A stretch of DNA of 9,605 bases, from the NCBI GenBank assembly GCA_003702465.1, contig REGF01000038.1, positions 1 to 9,605 of the forward strand, given 5' to 3'. Under the pieces are notes generated by a model that did not search any database, was not told the origin of the DNA, and was given only the letters and a program-made list of their open reading frames with translations. A program made the translations under genes and the position numbers. The stretch is from Candidatus Nitrosomarinus sp. GTDB taxonomy: Archaea; Thermoproteota; Nitrososphaeria; Nitrososphaerales; Nitrosopumilaceae. Positions 1 to 5,270 of the stretch are shown one piece after another (the stretch's first letter is position 1; each line of letters starts with the position of its first letter).

Positions 1-88
1 CAACAGCTTTTGCTAATTCACCATAAGTAGTAATTTGACCTTTTGGAACAACAAGTAACTTTTTGTAAACTCTTTGTTCAAGATTCAT
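1..88 (-). CDS. O6-alkylguanine-DNA alkyltransferase-family protein, N-terminal fragment
   Basis: The first 29 codons of a gene read leftward and are cut by the window edge. The visible protein contains VPKGQITTYGELAKAV (residues 14-29), the opening of the DNA-binding domain of the O6-methylguanine-DNA methyltransferase (MGMT/Ogt) family. It begins almost at residue 1 with this domain, so the N-terminal ribonuclease-H-like domain of full Ada/Ogt proteins is absent. It is therefore either a short one-domain repair protein or an alkyltransferase-like (ATL) protein that marks alkylated guanine for other repair. The PCHR active-site region lies outside the window, so the two cannot be separated here. 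The ATG at 88-86 overlaps the TGA of dtdA (ATGA), which suggests coupled translation from one transcript. Confidence 0.82.
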   Translation of the reverse strand, partial: MNLEQRVYKKLLVVPKGQITTYGELAKAV

Positions 89-861
89 AATTTTATTATC
101 TCAAGTGTAGTTGAATTAAGAAGTTCAAGAATTTTTTGTTTATTTGTTCCCAATCCACGCCAATCTAAAAGAGCATATTTTGCCATTTTATTTTGTGATA
201 AAATATGTGAAAATAATTCTTCATCTAGTTCATCTAATGCATGTTTTGGAATAACAGTTCCAAGAGCAAGTTTTCCTTCCAATAATTCATGAGTAAATTT
301 TGTAGAATAATGAGTTCCACCAAAACAAATTGCAACAGGATTTTCAGGGATCTTATTACTAAAAACTTGATGAACCAATTTTGCAACAGATTCACACAAG
401 GAGACATCTGTCCATTGTTTAGGAGTAGTACCAATTTCAATAAAGATAGTTGGTTTAGTTAATCCAGTTGGTCCATGATGAGTTGCTTCAATTGTAATTT
501 GAAATTCTGAAAAATCAGATTGGTGTTTTTGTAATGTTTGAAGATAATGCTTTTGTAAATCTGGATGAGGAATTGCAACTTGTCTGTCATTTCCACCAAA
601 TTTTGCTTCAGAGAAATTTCCAGTACTATGGCAAGTTAATGCCAAAACTCCAGATTCTGCTGCATGTTTTGACAAAAATACAAACCCATCATAATCATAT
701 TTTTCTTCAAGCCAATCAGCAGAAATTGTAGGTGTTGGAATAATGATTAAATCATAAAAATCACCGCGAAATACATCCCCATCCAAAGTCATATTTTTTG
801 AAAGAAAATTTGCCATATTGTAACCAGCAGGGTCGTCTCGATATGCAATTAAGAGTTCCAT
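85..861 (-). CDS. dtdA: D-aminoacyl-tRNA deacylase, archaeal DtdA type
   Basis: The 258-aa protein begins MELLIAYRDDPAG and matches the archaeal/plant D-aminoacyl-tRNA deacylase family (DtdA/GEK1). That family hydrolyses D-amino acids mischarged onto tRNA and recycles the tRNA in the cytoplasm. Visible signatures are EATHHGPTG with H128 and H129, followed by a FIEIGTTPKQW stretch, and FGGTHYSTKFT with H184. These are the conserved histidine-rich blocks of the family, which uses zinc. The reading frame stays open to 984, but the extra 41 residues lie antisense to secE, are hydrophobic, and precede the family's normal start. The ATG at 861 has a TATA-like box about 27 nt upstream, which supports this start. 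It is divergent from secE across 39 bp, and its stop overlaps the next gene. Confidence 0.93.
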   Translation of the reverse strand: MELLIAYRDDPAGYNMANFLSKNMTLDGDVFRGDFYDLIIIPTPTISADWLEEKYDYDGFVFLSKHAAESGVLALTCHSTGNFSEAKFGGNDRQVAIPHPDLQKHYLQTLQKHQSDFSEFQITIEATHHGPTGLTKPTIFIEIGTTPKQWTDVSLCESVAKLVHQVFSNKIPENPVAICFGGTHYSTKFTHELLEGKLALGTVIPKHALDELDEELFSHILSQNKMAKYALLDWRGLGTNKQKILELLNSTTLEIIKL

Positions 862-871
862 GAGATAAGGA

Positions 872-877
872 TTATAA
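872..877 (+). promoter_or_regulatory. TATA-like box of secE
   Basis: TTATAA is centred about 26.5 nt before the secE ATG at 901. This is the archaeal TATA-to-start distance, so the transcript probably begins at or next to the start codon (leaderless). Placement is by spacing and composition only. Confidence 0.6.
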
Positions 878-884
878 GGACACC

Positions 885-891
885 ATATTAA
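885..891 (-). promoter_or_regulatory. TATA-like box of dtdA
   Basis: Read on the minus strand, TTAATAT is centred about 27 nt before the dtdA ATG at 861, again implying a leaderless message. It lies only about 13 bp from the secE TATA box and points the opposite way. Confidence 0.55.
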
Positions 892-900
892 TTTCCACCA

Positions 901-1074
901 ATGAACCCGAAACAGACTTTGAAAAATATGTCTAATACTATGAAGATGGCAAAAAAGCCAGATAGAGATGAATATCAACAACATCTCAGATTGGTATTAA
1001 CAGGAATTCTTGGAGTAGGAGCAATTGGATTTACTATTCAATTTGTGTTTTCGGTACTAACATTTGGTCGATAA
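901..1074 (+). CDS. secE: Protein translocase subunit SecE (Sec61-gamma)
   Basis: A 57-aa protein, too short for many gene finders. It has a basic amphipathic N-terminal half (residues 4-30, with KNMSNTMKMAKKPDRDEY) and one membrane helix (about residues 31-54, rich in G, V, I and F). This is the single-span architecture of archaeal SecE/Sec61-gamma, which clamps the SecY channel in the cytoplasmic membrane. Position supports the call: it lies 2 bp before spt5, and secE-spt5(nusG)-rpl11 is a classic order in archaea and bacteria. The ATG at 901 was chosen because a TATA-like box lies about 26 nt upstream and an in-frame stop occurs at 889. Internal ATGs at 928, 940 and 946 would remove conserved-looking basic residues. 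Confidence 0.9.
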   Translation: MNPKQTLKNMSNTMKMAKKPDRDEYQQHLRLVLTGILGVGAIGFTIQFVFSVLTFGR

Positions 1075-1076
1075 AA

Positions 1077-1535
1077 TTGTCTGAGGAAATTAAATCACAC
1101 TTATTTGCAATTAGAACCACAGGAGGTCAAGAAAAAGTGGTTATGAGATTATTAGAAGCTAAAGCAAATGCTAATCAAATTAACATTCAATCAGTTTTAC
1201 TTGTTGACAATCTTAAAGGATATGTCGTAATAGAAGCAATCAATCCAAGTGATGCATACATGGCAGTAGAAGGAGTTAGACACATTCGTGGTCAACTTAG
1301 AGGAGAATTAGAATTCAAAGATATCGAAGGATACCTTGTAAAGAAATCAACAGTTTCAACATTAGAAGTAGATAACATTATTGAAATTACCGGCGGACCA
1401 TTCAAAGGAATGAAAGCAACAATTACTAGAATAGATGCAGACAAAGAAGAAGCAACAGTTGTTTTACTTGATGCATCTTATCAATTACCAGTAACTGTCG
1501 ATGCAAATTATCTAAAACTCTCGAGTGGAGCTTAG
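1077..1535 (+). CDS. spt5: Transcription elongation factor Spt5 (archaeal NusG)
   Basis: The 152-aa protein has an NGN domain (about residues 8-85, opening LFAIRTTGGQEKVV) followed by a KOW domain (about 100-135, with ITGGPFKGMKATI). This is the standard two-domain archaeal Spt5 and has the usual length. Together with Spt4 it closes the RNA polymerase cleft over DNA and raises processivity; the KOW domain can contact the ribosome. The start is TTG at 1077, since no ATG precedes the NGN domain and the next methionine is residue 23. The gene begins 2 bp after the secE stop with no clear Shine-Dalgarno, so translation probably depends on ribosomes finishing secE. rpl11 follows after 35 bp. Confidence 0.95.
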   Translation: MSEEIKSHLFAIRTTGGQEKVVMRLLEAKANANQINIQSVLLVDNLKGYVVIEAINPSDAYMAVEGVRHIRGQLRGELEFKDIEGYLVKKSTVSTLEVDNIIEITGGPFKGMKATITRIDADKEEATVVLLDASYQLPVTVDANYLKLSSGA

Positions 1536-1541
1536 GAAGGA

Positions 1542-1548
1542 TTAAATT
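1542..1548 (+). promoter_or_regulatory. TATA-like box of rpl11
   Basis: TTAAATT is centred 26 nt before the rpl11 ATG in the 35-bp gap after spt5. It suggests that rpl11 can be transcribed as a leaderless message in addition to read-through from secE-spt5. There is no Shine-Dalgarno near the ATG, which fits a leaderless start. Confidence 0.5.
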
Positions 1549-1570
1549 TTCGGGATTAAGCTGATTTAAC

Positions 1571-2050
1571 ATGGGAGAACAAAAAGTATCATCACTTGTA
1601 ACTGGAGGAGGAGCTTCAGCAGGTCCACCATTAGGTCCAGCATTAGGTCCTCTAGGAGTTAACATCATGGAAGTTATCTCAGCAATTAATGATAAAACAA
1701 AAGATTTCGAGGGAATGAAAGTTCCTGTTACTGTAATAGTAGATACAGATACAAAAAAATATGAAATTGAAATTGGCATTCCTTCTGCTGCTGCATTAAT
1801 CATGAAAGAAGCAGGAATTCAAAAAGGCTCAGGTACTTCTGGTACAGAATGGGTAGGAGATGTTACAATGGATTCAATTGTCAAAGTAGCAAATACAAAA
1901 CTCGAAAAATCTTATGCATCATCATTAAAATCAGTTGCAAAAACTATCATCGGTACATGCGTAGCTTTAGGAGTTAAAGTTGAAGGAAAAACTCCAAAAG
2001 AAATTACCGCAGAAATTAATGATGGTAAATGGGATCAAAAATTCCAATAA
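1571..2050 (+). CDS. rpl11: Large ribosomal subunit protein L11 (uL11)
   Basis: A 159-aa protein with the L11 N-terminal glycine/proline block (residues 12-31, GGGASAGPPLGP then LGPLGVN). It also has the C-terminal rRNA-binding domain, with GTSGTEWVGDVT and a KTIIGTCVALGVKVEG terminal helix. L11 binds the GTPase-associated centre of 23S rRNA and forms the base of the stalk with L10 and L12, where elongation factors dock. The length is normal for an archaeal L11. It is unlinked from rpl1 and rpl10 here: the next gene is an lrp-type regulator on the other strand whose stop codon abuts the rpl11 TAA with no spacer. Confidence 0.97.
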   Translation: MGEQKVSSLVTGGGASAGPPLGPALGPLGVNIMEVISAINDKTKDFEGMKVPVTVIVDTDTKKYEIEIGIPSAAALIMKEAGIQKGSGTSGTEWVGDVTMDSIVKVANTKLEKSYASSLKSVAKTIIGTCVALGVKVEGKTPKEITAEINDGKWDQKFQ

Positions 2051-2506
2051 TTATTCAATAAGATAAACAGGATCTTTATCGGTTTTTTGTAATTCTACAA
2101 AGGTTTCAGTGTTTTGAACACCTTCTATTTTTCCAATTTTTTCAATTACTACTGAGTGTAAGGCTTCAAGATTTTTGGCATAAACCTCAATCATAATATC
2201 AAATCTACCTGTAACTTCAGATATGGAAACAATTTCAACAGTTTCCATAAATTGTTGATGAATTTTTTCTTTTAATTTTGGGTCACGGTTAATTCCAACT
2301 GAAGCTTTTACTCCAAATCCTAACAAAGATTGATCAATATCAACAGTAAATTTTTTGATAAGTTTCTTTTTCATTAATCGTTTAATTCTACTATACAAAA
2401 CAGATGCATTAATTCCCAATTTTTTTGACAAAATTGGAACAGAAATAGATCCATCCTTAGTTAACTCATAAAGTAATTTCATGTCAAGATCATCAAATTT
2501 ATGCAA
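2051..2506 (-). CDS. Lrp/AsnC-family transcriptional regulator
   Basis: The 151-aa protein has an N-terminal winged helix-turn-helix (about residues 5-60: FDDLDMKLLYEL, then a recognition region around LGINASVLYSRIKRL). A C-terminal RAM domain follows (about 65-140: ISEVTGRFDIMIEV, then GKIEGVQNTETFVEL). These are the two domains of Lrp/AsnC regulators, which usually form dimers or octamers and sense amino acids through the RAM domain. The effector cannot be read from sequence. The TTG at 2506 is the best start: the next methionine (residue 9) would cut into the HTH, and no ATG lies upstream before a stop. It ends flush against rpl11 and is divergent from rpl1 across a palindrome-rich gap. 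Autoregulation, and possibly control of rpl1-rpl10, are inferences from this position. Confidence 0.93.
   Translation of the reverse strand: MHKFDDLDMKLLYELTKDGSISVPILSKKLGINASVLYSRIKRLMKKKLIKKFTVDIDQSLLGFGVKASVGINRDPKLKEKIHQQFMETVEIVSISEVTGRFDIMIEVYAKNLEALHSVVIEKIGKIEGVQNTETFVELQKTDKDPVYLIE
2083..2088 (+). terminator. T-tract terminator candidate for rpl11, inside the lrp-type gene
   Basis: TTTTTT lies 33 nt after the rpl11 stop, within the C-terminal codons of the opposing gene. Archaeal RNA polymerase can terminate at short T-tracts without a hairpin, and there is no non-coding space here for another site. Function is inferred from position. Confidence 0.35.
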
Positions 2507-2530
2507 TATGATGAAAAGATGGATTCTGAT

Positions 2531-2538
2531 TTAATATA
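2531..2538 (-). promoter_or_regulatory. TATA-like box of the lrp-type gene
   Basis: On the minus strand TATATTAA is centred about 28 nt before the TTG start at 2506. This fits a leaderless or near-leaderless message and supports the TTG start. Confidence 0.5.
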
Positions 2539-2556
2539 TCTATAATTTTTGTCGAA

Positions 2557-2602
2557 AATTGCTTTGAAATTGCAATTATTTCACTGAAAAAAAGGAAATT
2601 TC
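2557..2602. promoter_or_regulatory. Palindrome cluster between the lrp-type gene and rpl1, possible operator
   Basis: Several perfect short palindromes are packed together. AATTGCAATT occupies 2568-2577. TGAAAT and ATTTCA form an inverted pair (2565-2570 and 2578-2583, 7-nt spacer). TTTCA-C-TGAAA spans 2579-2589, and GAAATTTC spans 2595-2602. AATTGC and GCAATT also pair across 2557-2577. Lrp-family proteins bind imperfect AT-rich inverted repeats, often several in a row near their own gene, so this is a plausible operator. AT-rich DNA produces some palindromes by chance. Confidence 0.35.
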
Positions 2603-2642
2603 TTAAAAAAAATGAGAGTCAGTAGAATAAGGCTCTAAACGA

Positions 2643-2650
2643 TTTTAAGT
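2643..2650 (+). promoter_or_regulatory. TATA-like box of rpl1-rpl10
   Basis: TTTTAAGT is centred about 27 nt before the ATG at 2674. This distance favours that ATG over the in-frame TTG at 2665, which would lie only about 18 nt away. An imperfect hairpin (AGAGTC at 2615-2620 and GGCTCT at 2631-2636) lies just upstream. Confidence 0.45.
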
Positions 2651-2673
2651 AGGTTTTCTGGAATTTGTTCGTA

Positions 2674-3336
2674 ATGATTACAGAAGCACAATTAGCAGAA
2701 GTGGTAACAAAAGCTAAAGAAGAGACTAAAAAAACGAAATTTAAACAATCTGTAGAGCTAATTATCAATTTCAAAGATATTGATGTAAAGAAAGGATTTG
2801 CAATTAATGAAGTAGTTCAACTACCAAAAACCAATTCTCCTGCAACAGTGTGTGTAATTGCTACTGGTGACATGAGTCAAAAAGCAAAAGCAGCAAATGC
2901 AGATTCAGTTATCGGAAATGAAGAATTAGAAAAATTTGAAGCTAACAAAAGAGAATCTAGAAAATTCATTAACAAATATGATTTCTTTTTGGCAGATACA
3001 AAAATTATGCCAACAGTTGGTAAATCACTTGGTCAACTTTTAGGTCCAAGAGGAAAAATGCCAACACCAGTTCCATTTAATGCACCTATTGATGCATTTC
3101 TAGCAAGATTTAGATCATCAATTAAAGTTAGAACAAGAGCATCATTATCAATTTCATGTAAGATTGGTGATGAAACAATGGAAGATGCAGATTTAGCAGT
3201 TAATGCATATACAGTTCTTAGTGCAATTGAGAAAAAATTACCAAATGGTGAAAAGAATATCAAAAAAGTTATGATAAAAACTACAATGGGCAAACCAGTA
3301 AAACAAGTACAGGAGATAAAGAAGAAGTATGCATGA
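2674..3336 (+). CDS. rpl1: Large ribosomal subunit protein L1 (uL1)
   Basis: A 220-aa protein with the L1 signature around residues 116-133 (GKSLGQLLGPRGKMPTPV) and the usual archaeal L1 length. L1 forms the mobile stalk beside the ribosomal E site and helps release deacylated tRNA. In some archaea it also represses its own operon by binding its mRNA; I could not identify such a site here. The frame opens at a TTG at 2665, but ATG at 2674 (MITEAQLAEV) fits the TATA-like box position better. The stop codon lies inside rpl10: the two reading frames overlap by 8 nt, so rpl10 translation is probably coupled to rpl1. Confidence 0.96.
   Translation: MITEAQLAEVVTKAKEETKKTKFKQSVELIINFKDIDVKKGFAINEVVQLPKTNSPATVCVIATGDMSQKAKAANADSVIGNEELEKFEANKRESRKFINKYDFFLADTKIMPTVGKSLGQLLGPRGKMPTPVPFNAPIDAFLARFRSSIKVRTRASLSISCKIGDETMEDADLAVNAYTVLSAIEKKLPNGEKNIKKVMIKTTMGKPVKQVQEIKKKYA
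3311..3315 (+). promoter_or_regulatory. Shine-Dalgarno candidate for rpl10
   Basis: AGGAG lies 13 nt before the rpl10 ATG, inside the end of rpl1. It is one of the few recognisable Shine-Dalgarno sequences in the window and belongs to a gene inside an operon, where a leaderless start is impossible. Spacing is somewhat long. Confidence 0.4.
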
Positions 3337-4195
3337 AAATAGAACTACATATCCAAAAAGAAAAACGGAAATGTATCAGCAATTAGTTGAGTTACCAAAA
3401 AAATACAAAACAGTTTCAATTATTCAAATGAATAAAGTTCGTTCAACACAAATTTTACCATTAAGAAAAACTTTGAAAGGTGAAGTAGAATTTGTTTGTG
3501 TTAAAGACAAAGTTGCACGAAAAGCACTTGAATCATCAGACATTCCAGGAATGAAAGAAATTTCTACAGAACTAAAAGGTCAAGTCATGTTCATATTTAC
3601 AAACATGTCACCATTCAAACTCAATGTTTTACTAGGTAAAAACAAAGTCATGATGGGTGCACGTTCTGGAGATATTGCAAGTATCGATATTGTTGTTCCA
3701 GAGAAAAATACAGGAATTGCACCAGGACCAATGCTTACAGAATTCAAAGAGGCAGGAATTCCAACAAAGATTGATCAAGGAACAATTTGGATTGCAAAAG
3801 AAACAACACCAGCAAAGAAAGGTGATGCAATTAATGAAAAATTAGCAGCAATTTTAGGTAAATTAGATATCAAACCAGTAGAAGCAGGAATTTCACTTTA
3901 TTCAGCAGTTGAAGATGGTTTGAAATACACTGAAGATGAAATGGTAGTGGATGTTGAGAAAACAAGAAACTTGTTTGCACAATTCCACCAAGAAGCAGTT
4001 TCATTATCAATTGAAGCAGGCTACATTACATCAGAAAATGTTATGCAAATTCTATCTAAAGCAGCCCAATCTGCACGTTCAGTATCAATTGAATCAGGTT
4101 TCATGACAGATGAAACTAAAGAACAAATCTTACAAAAAGCAGATGCACAGGCTAAAGGTTTAGCAAGTCAAGCAAAAGACTACACACCAGCTTAA
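3329..4195 (+). CDS. rpl10: Large ribosomal subunit protein L10 (P0, uL10)
   Basis: The 288-aa protein has the archaeal P0 layout. An rRNA-binding N-terminal domain (TYPKRKTEMYQQL at residues 7-19; VRSTQILPLRKTL at 37-49) is followed by the archaeal/eukaryotic insertion domain (about 110-185, with APGPMLTEFKEAGIPTKI). A C-terminal helical spur then carries L12 dimers (about 205-283). It anchors the L12 stalk on 23S rRNA beside L11. It ends at DYTPA. The charged linker and terminal GLxxLFG-type tail that many archaeal P0 proteins share with L12 are missing, so it is shorter than the roughly 330-345 aa of euryarchaeal homologues. ATG at 3329 overlaps rpl1 by 8 nt. The TAA shares the palindrome TTAA with the stop of the convergent membrane-protein gene. 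Confidence 0.96.
   Translation: MHENRTTYPKRKTEMYQQLVELPKKYKTVSIIQMNKVRSTQILPLRKTLKGEVEFVCVKDKVARKALESSDIPGMKEISTELKGQVMFIFTNMSPFKLNVLLGKNKVMMGARSGDIASIDIVVPEKNTGIAPGPMLTEFKEAGIPTKIDQGTIWIAKETTPAKKGDAINEKLAAILGKLDIKPVEAGISLYSAVEDGLKYTEDEMVVDVEKTRNLFAQFHQEAVSLSIEAGYITSENVMQILSKAAQSARSVSIESGFMTDETKEQILQKADAQAKGLASQAKDYTPA
3989..4144 (+). repeat. Two 26-residue L12-binding repeats in rpl10
   Basis: Residues 221-246 and 247-272 of P0 align without gaps. Each holds SIExG near its middle and QIL-x-KA near its end, and 14 of 26 positions are identical by my count. A third partial unit follows (AQAKGLASQAK). In archaeal P0 proteins these spur helices each bind one L12 dimer, and the family is known to bind three. 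The repeats suggest the same number here. The similarity is at protein level; the DNA copies have diverged. Confidence 0.6.
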
Positions 4196-4830
4196 GAATC
4201 AGTATTTTTTACTTTAGGCAAATTCCAGTTATACTTTATTGCAATTAATCTCAACGCAGTAGTTAAAACTATTCCAAGAATTGTTGCAACATAGATTTCT
4301 TCTGTAAAATACAAAAGTACTGAAAAAATTACAATTCCAATAAAACTAGCAGACAGATAGAATTCTTTTACAAACACGATAGGCGACTGATTGACAAATA
4401 CATCTCTGAGAATTCCACCACCAACAGCAGTCAAAATACCTGCCAATAAAATGGCCAAAAAATTCAATCCAAAGATATTGTAGGCAAATGTTGCACCAAT
4501 AATTGTGAAAACACCAAGACCAATTGCATCAAATTTCAAAAATAGATTCCAGTGTTTTTTTAATTTAGAATACAAAAAGAAGATTACAATTCCAGAAGCA
4601 ACAGTAGCTATGACATATGCTGGATCAACAATAGAATTCGGAACCCTACCTAATACAACATCCCTTATGGTACCACCTGCAACTCCAGTAATTGTTGCAA
4701 GTAACAAAATTCCTACAACATCAAATTTTTTTTCAATTGCCTTAAATGCTCCAGTAATTGCAAAAGCTACAGTACCAAACAGATCTAAAACATAGATAAA
4801 AAATTCAGTAGTAAATGAAAATTCTGTCAA
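4192..4830 (-). CDS. TRIC/UPF0126-family membrane protein, probable cation channel
   Basis: A 212-aa, strongly hydrophobic protein with about seven membrane helices. It contains an internal duplication: residues 16-64 and 101-150 both begin with an aspartate and carry an FG- or GA-rich helix. They end in GGTIRD (52-57) and GGGILRD (137-143), with R56 and R142 in matching positions. This is the YadS/UPF0126 (PF03458) fold, the prokaryotic relatives of trimeric intracellular cation (TRIC) channels, some of which conduct potassium. The substrate here is unproven. The start is TTG at 4830; there is no in-frame ATG between the upstream stop and the first helix. It is convergent with rpl10, sharing the TTAA at 4192-4195, and lies 78 bp downstream of rpl12 on the same strand. 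Confidence 0.88.
   Translation of the reverse strand: MTEFSFTTEFFIYVLDLFGTVAFAITGAFKAIEKKFDVVGILLLATITGVAGGTIRDVVLGRVPNSIVDPAYVIATVASGIVIFFLYSKLKKHWNLFLKFDAIGLGVFTIIGATFAYNIFGLNFLAILLAGILTAVGGGILRDVFVNQSPIVFVKEFYLSASFIGIVIFSVLLYFTEEIYVATILGIVLTTALRLIAIKYNWNLPKVKNTDS
4205..4210 (+). terminator. T-tract terminator candidate for rpl1-rpl10, inside the TRIC-family gene
   Basis: TTTTTT lies 10 nt after the rpl10 stop, within the last codons (VKNTDS) of the opposing gene. It is a plausible hairpin-independent archaeal terminator; function is inferred from position only. Confidence 0.4.
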
Positions 4831-4854
4831 CGAATAGAAAAATGGTAAACAGAG

Positions 4855-4861
4855 TAATTAA
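4855..4861 (-). promoter_or_regulatory. TATA-like box of the TRIC-family gene
   Basis: TTAATTA on the minus strand is centred about 28 nt before the TTG at 4830. The whole 78-bp gap (4831-4908) is very AT-rich, so other boxes are possible. It also holds a T5 run (minus strand, 4874-4870) that could end rpl12 transcripts. Confidence 0.4.
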
Positions 4862-4908
4862 GATTAATTAAAAATAAGTATAAAATTAAGGTGAAAGAAT
4901 AAAGTTGC

Positions 4909-5211
4909 TTAGCCGAATAAGGATGAGAGTCCTTCCATGGCTGCTTCTTCGTTTTTAGGTTCTTCTTTCTTTTCTTCTTTTGCTGGTGCATCTGCTGCTG
5001 GTGCGTCTGCGGCCGGTGCGGCTGCTGCAACTGCTACAGGTGCGGCTTTAACTGCCTCATTGATGTCAACATCAGCTAAGGCTGCAACTAGTGATTTAAC
5101 TTGGGCTTCATTTACTTCAGCGCCAGATGCTTTAACAACTGAACTGAGGTTTGCCTCGTTAACTTCTTTATCTAGTTTATGAAGAAGTAAAGCAGCGTAA
5201 ACATATTCCAT
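4909..5211 (-). CDS. rpl12: Large ribosomal subunit protein L12 (P1-type stalk protein)
   Basis: A 100-aa archaeal L12, similar to eukaryotic P1/P2 and unrelated to bacterial L7/L12. It has an N-terminal helical dimerisation domain (MEYVYAALLLHKL, residues 1-55), an Ala/Pro hinge (56-78), a charged segment rich in E and K, and the terminal EGLSSLFG that contacts elongation-factor GTPases. Dimers dock on the L10 spur. An in-frame ATG at 5235 would add eight residues (MPQEIHGT). However, the TATA-like box at 5237-5244 would touch that codon, whereas it lies about 29 nt before 5211, and family members begin with MEY. It is inverted and unlinked from rpl10, unlike the usual rpl10-rpl12 pair. Confidence 0.95.
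   Translation of the reverse strand: MEYVYAALLLHKLDKEVNEANLSSVVKASGAEVNEAQVKSLVAALADVDINEAVKAAPVAVAAAAPAADAPAADAPAKEEKKEEPKNEEAAMEGLSSLFG
4984..5028 (-). repeat. Three degenerate 15-bp tandem repeats in the rpl12 hinge
   Basis: Units 4984-4998, 4999-5013 and 5014-5028 differ at two or three positions and encode AADAP, AADAP and AAAAP. They keep the frame and form part of the flexible hinge. The stretch is visibly more GC-rich than its surroundings because of alanine and proline codons. Confidence 0.7.
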
Positions 5212-5236
5212 TGTACCATGAATCTCTTGGGGCATA

Positions 5237-5244
5237 ATATAAAA
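5237..5244 (-). promoter_or_regulatory. TATA-like box of rpl12
   Basis: TTTTATAT on the minus strand is centred about 29 nt before the ATG at 5211 and begins one or two bases before the alternative ATG at 5235. Archaeal transcription starts about 25 nt downstream of the box, so the message would begin around 5214 and exclude the longer reading frame. Confidence 0.6.
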
Positions 5245-5248
5245 CTAT

Positions 5249-5262
5249 GGCGAAGTGACGCC
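5249..5262. promoter_or_regulatory. GC-rich inverted repeat upstream of the rpl12 promoter
   Basis: GGCG-N6-CGCC, with AAGTGA in the middle on the plus strand, stands out in an otherwise AT-rich gap. It lies 4 bp upstream of the rpl12 TATA-like box, where a transcription factor could help or block TFB. It could also be a hairpin at the end of the preceding gene's transcript. Confidence 0.35.
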
Positions 5263-5270
5263 TGAAAAAT

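Noticed and set aside
862..984. N-terminal extension of dtdA by 41 residues to an upstream ATG
   Set aside because: It is antisense to secE, does not resemble the family's N-terminus, and would put the start upstream of the TATA-like box. ATG at 861 fits both family and promoter.
2674..2760. L1 autoregulatory binding site in the early rpl1 mRNA, as known in some methanogens
   Set aside because: I looked for a stem-loop resembling the L1 site on 23S rRNA near the start of the gene and saw none that I could support.
4937..5182. 81-aa Ala/Ser-rich reading frame on the plus strand
   Set aside because: It is the antisense image of the alanine-rich rpl12 coding region, with low-complexity sequence and no promoter.
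5212..5235. Eight-residue N-terminal extension of L12 from ATG 5235
   Set aside because: The TATA-like box directly abuts this ATG, so the codon would not be in the transcript, and archaeal L12 proteins begin with MEY.
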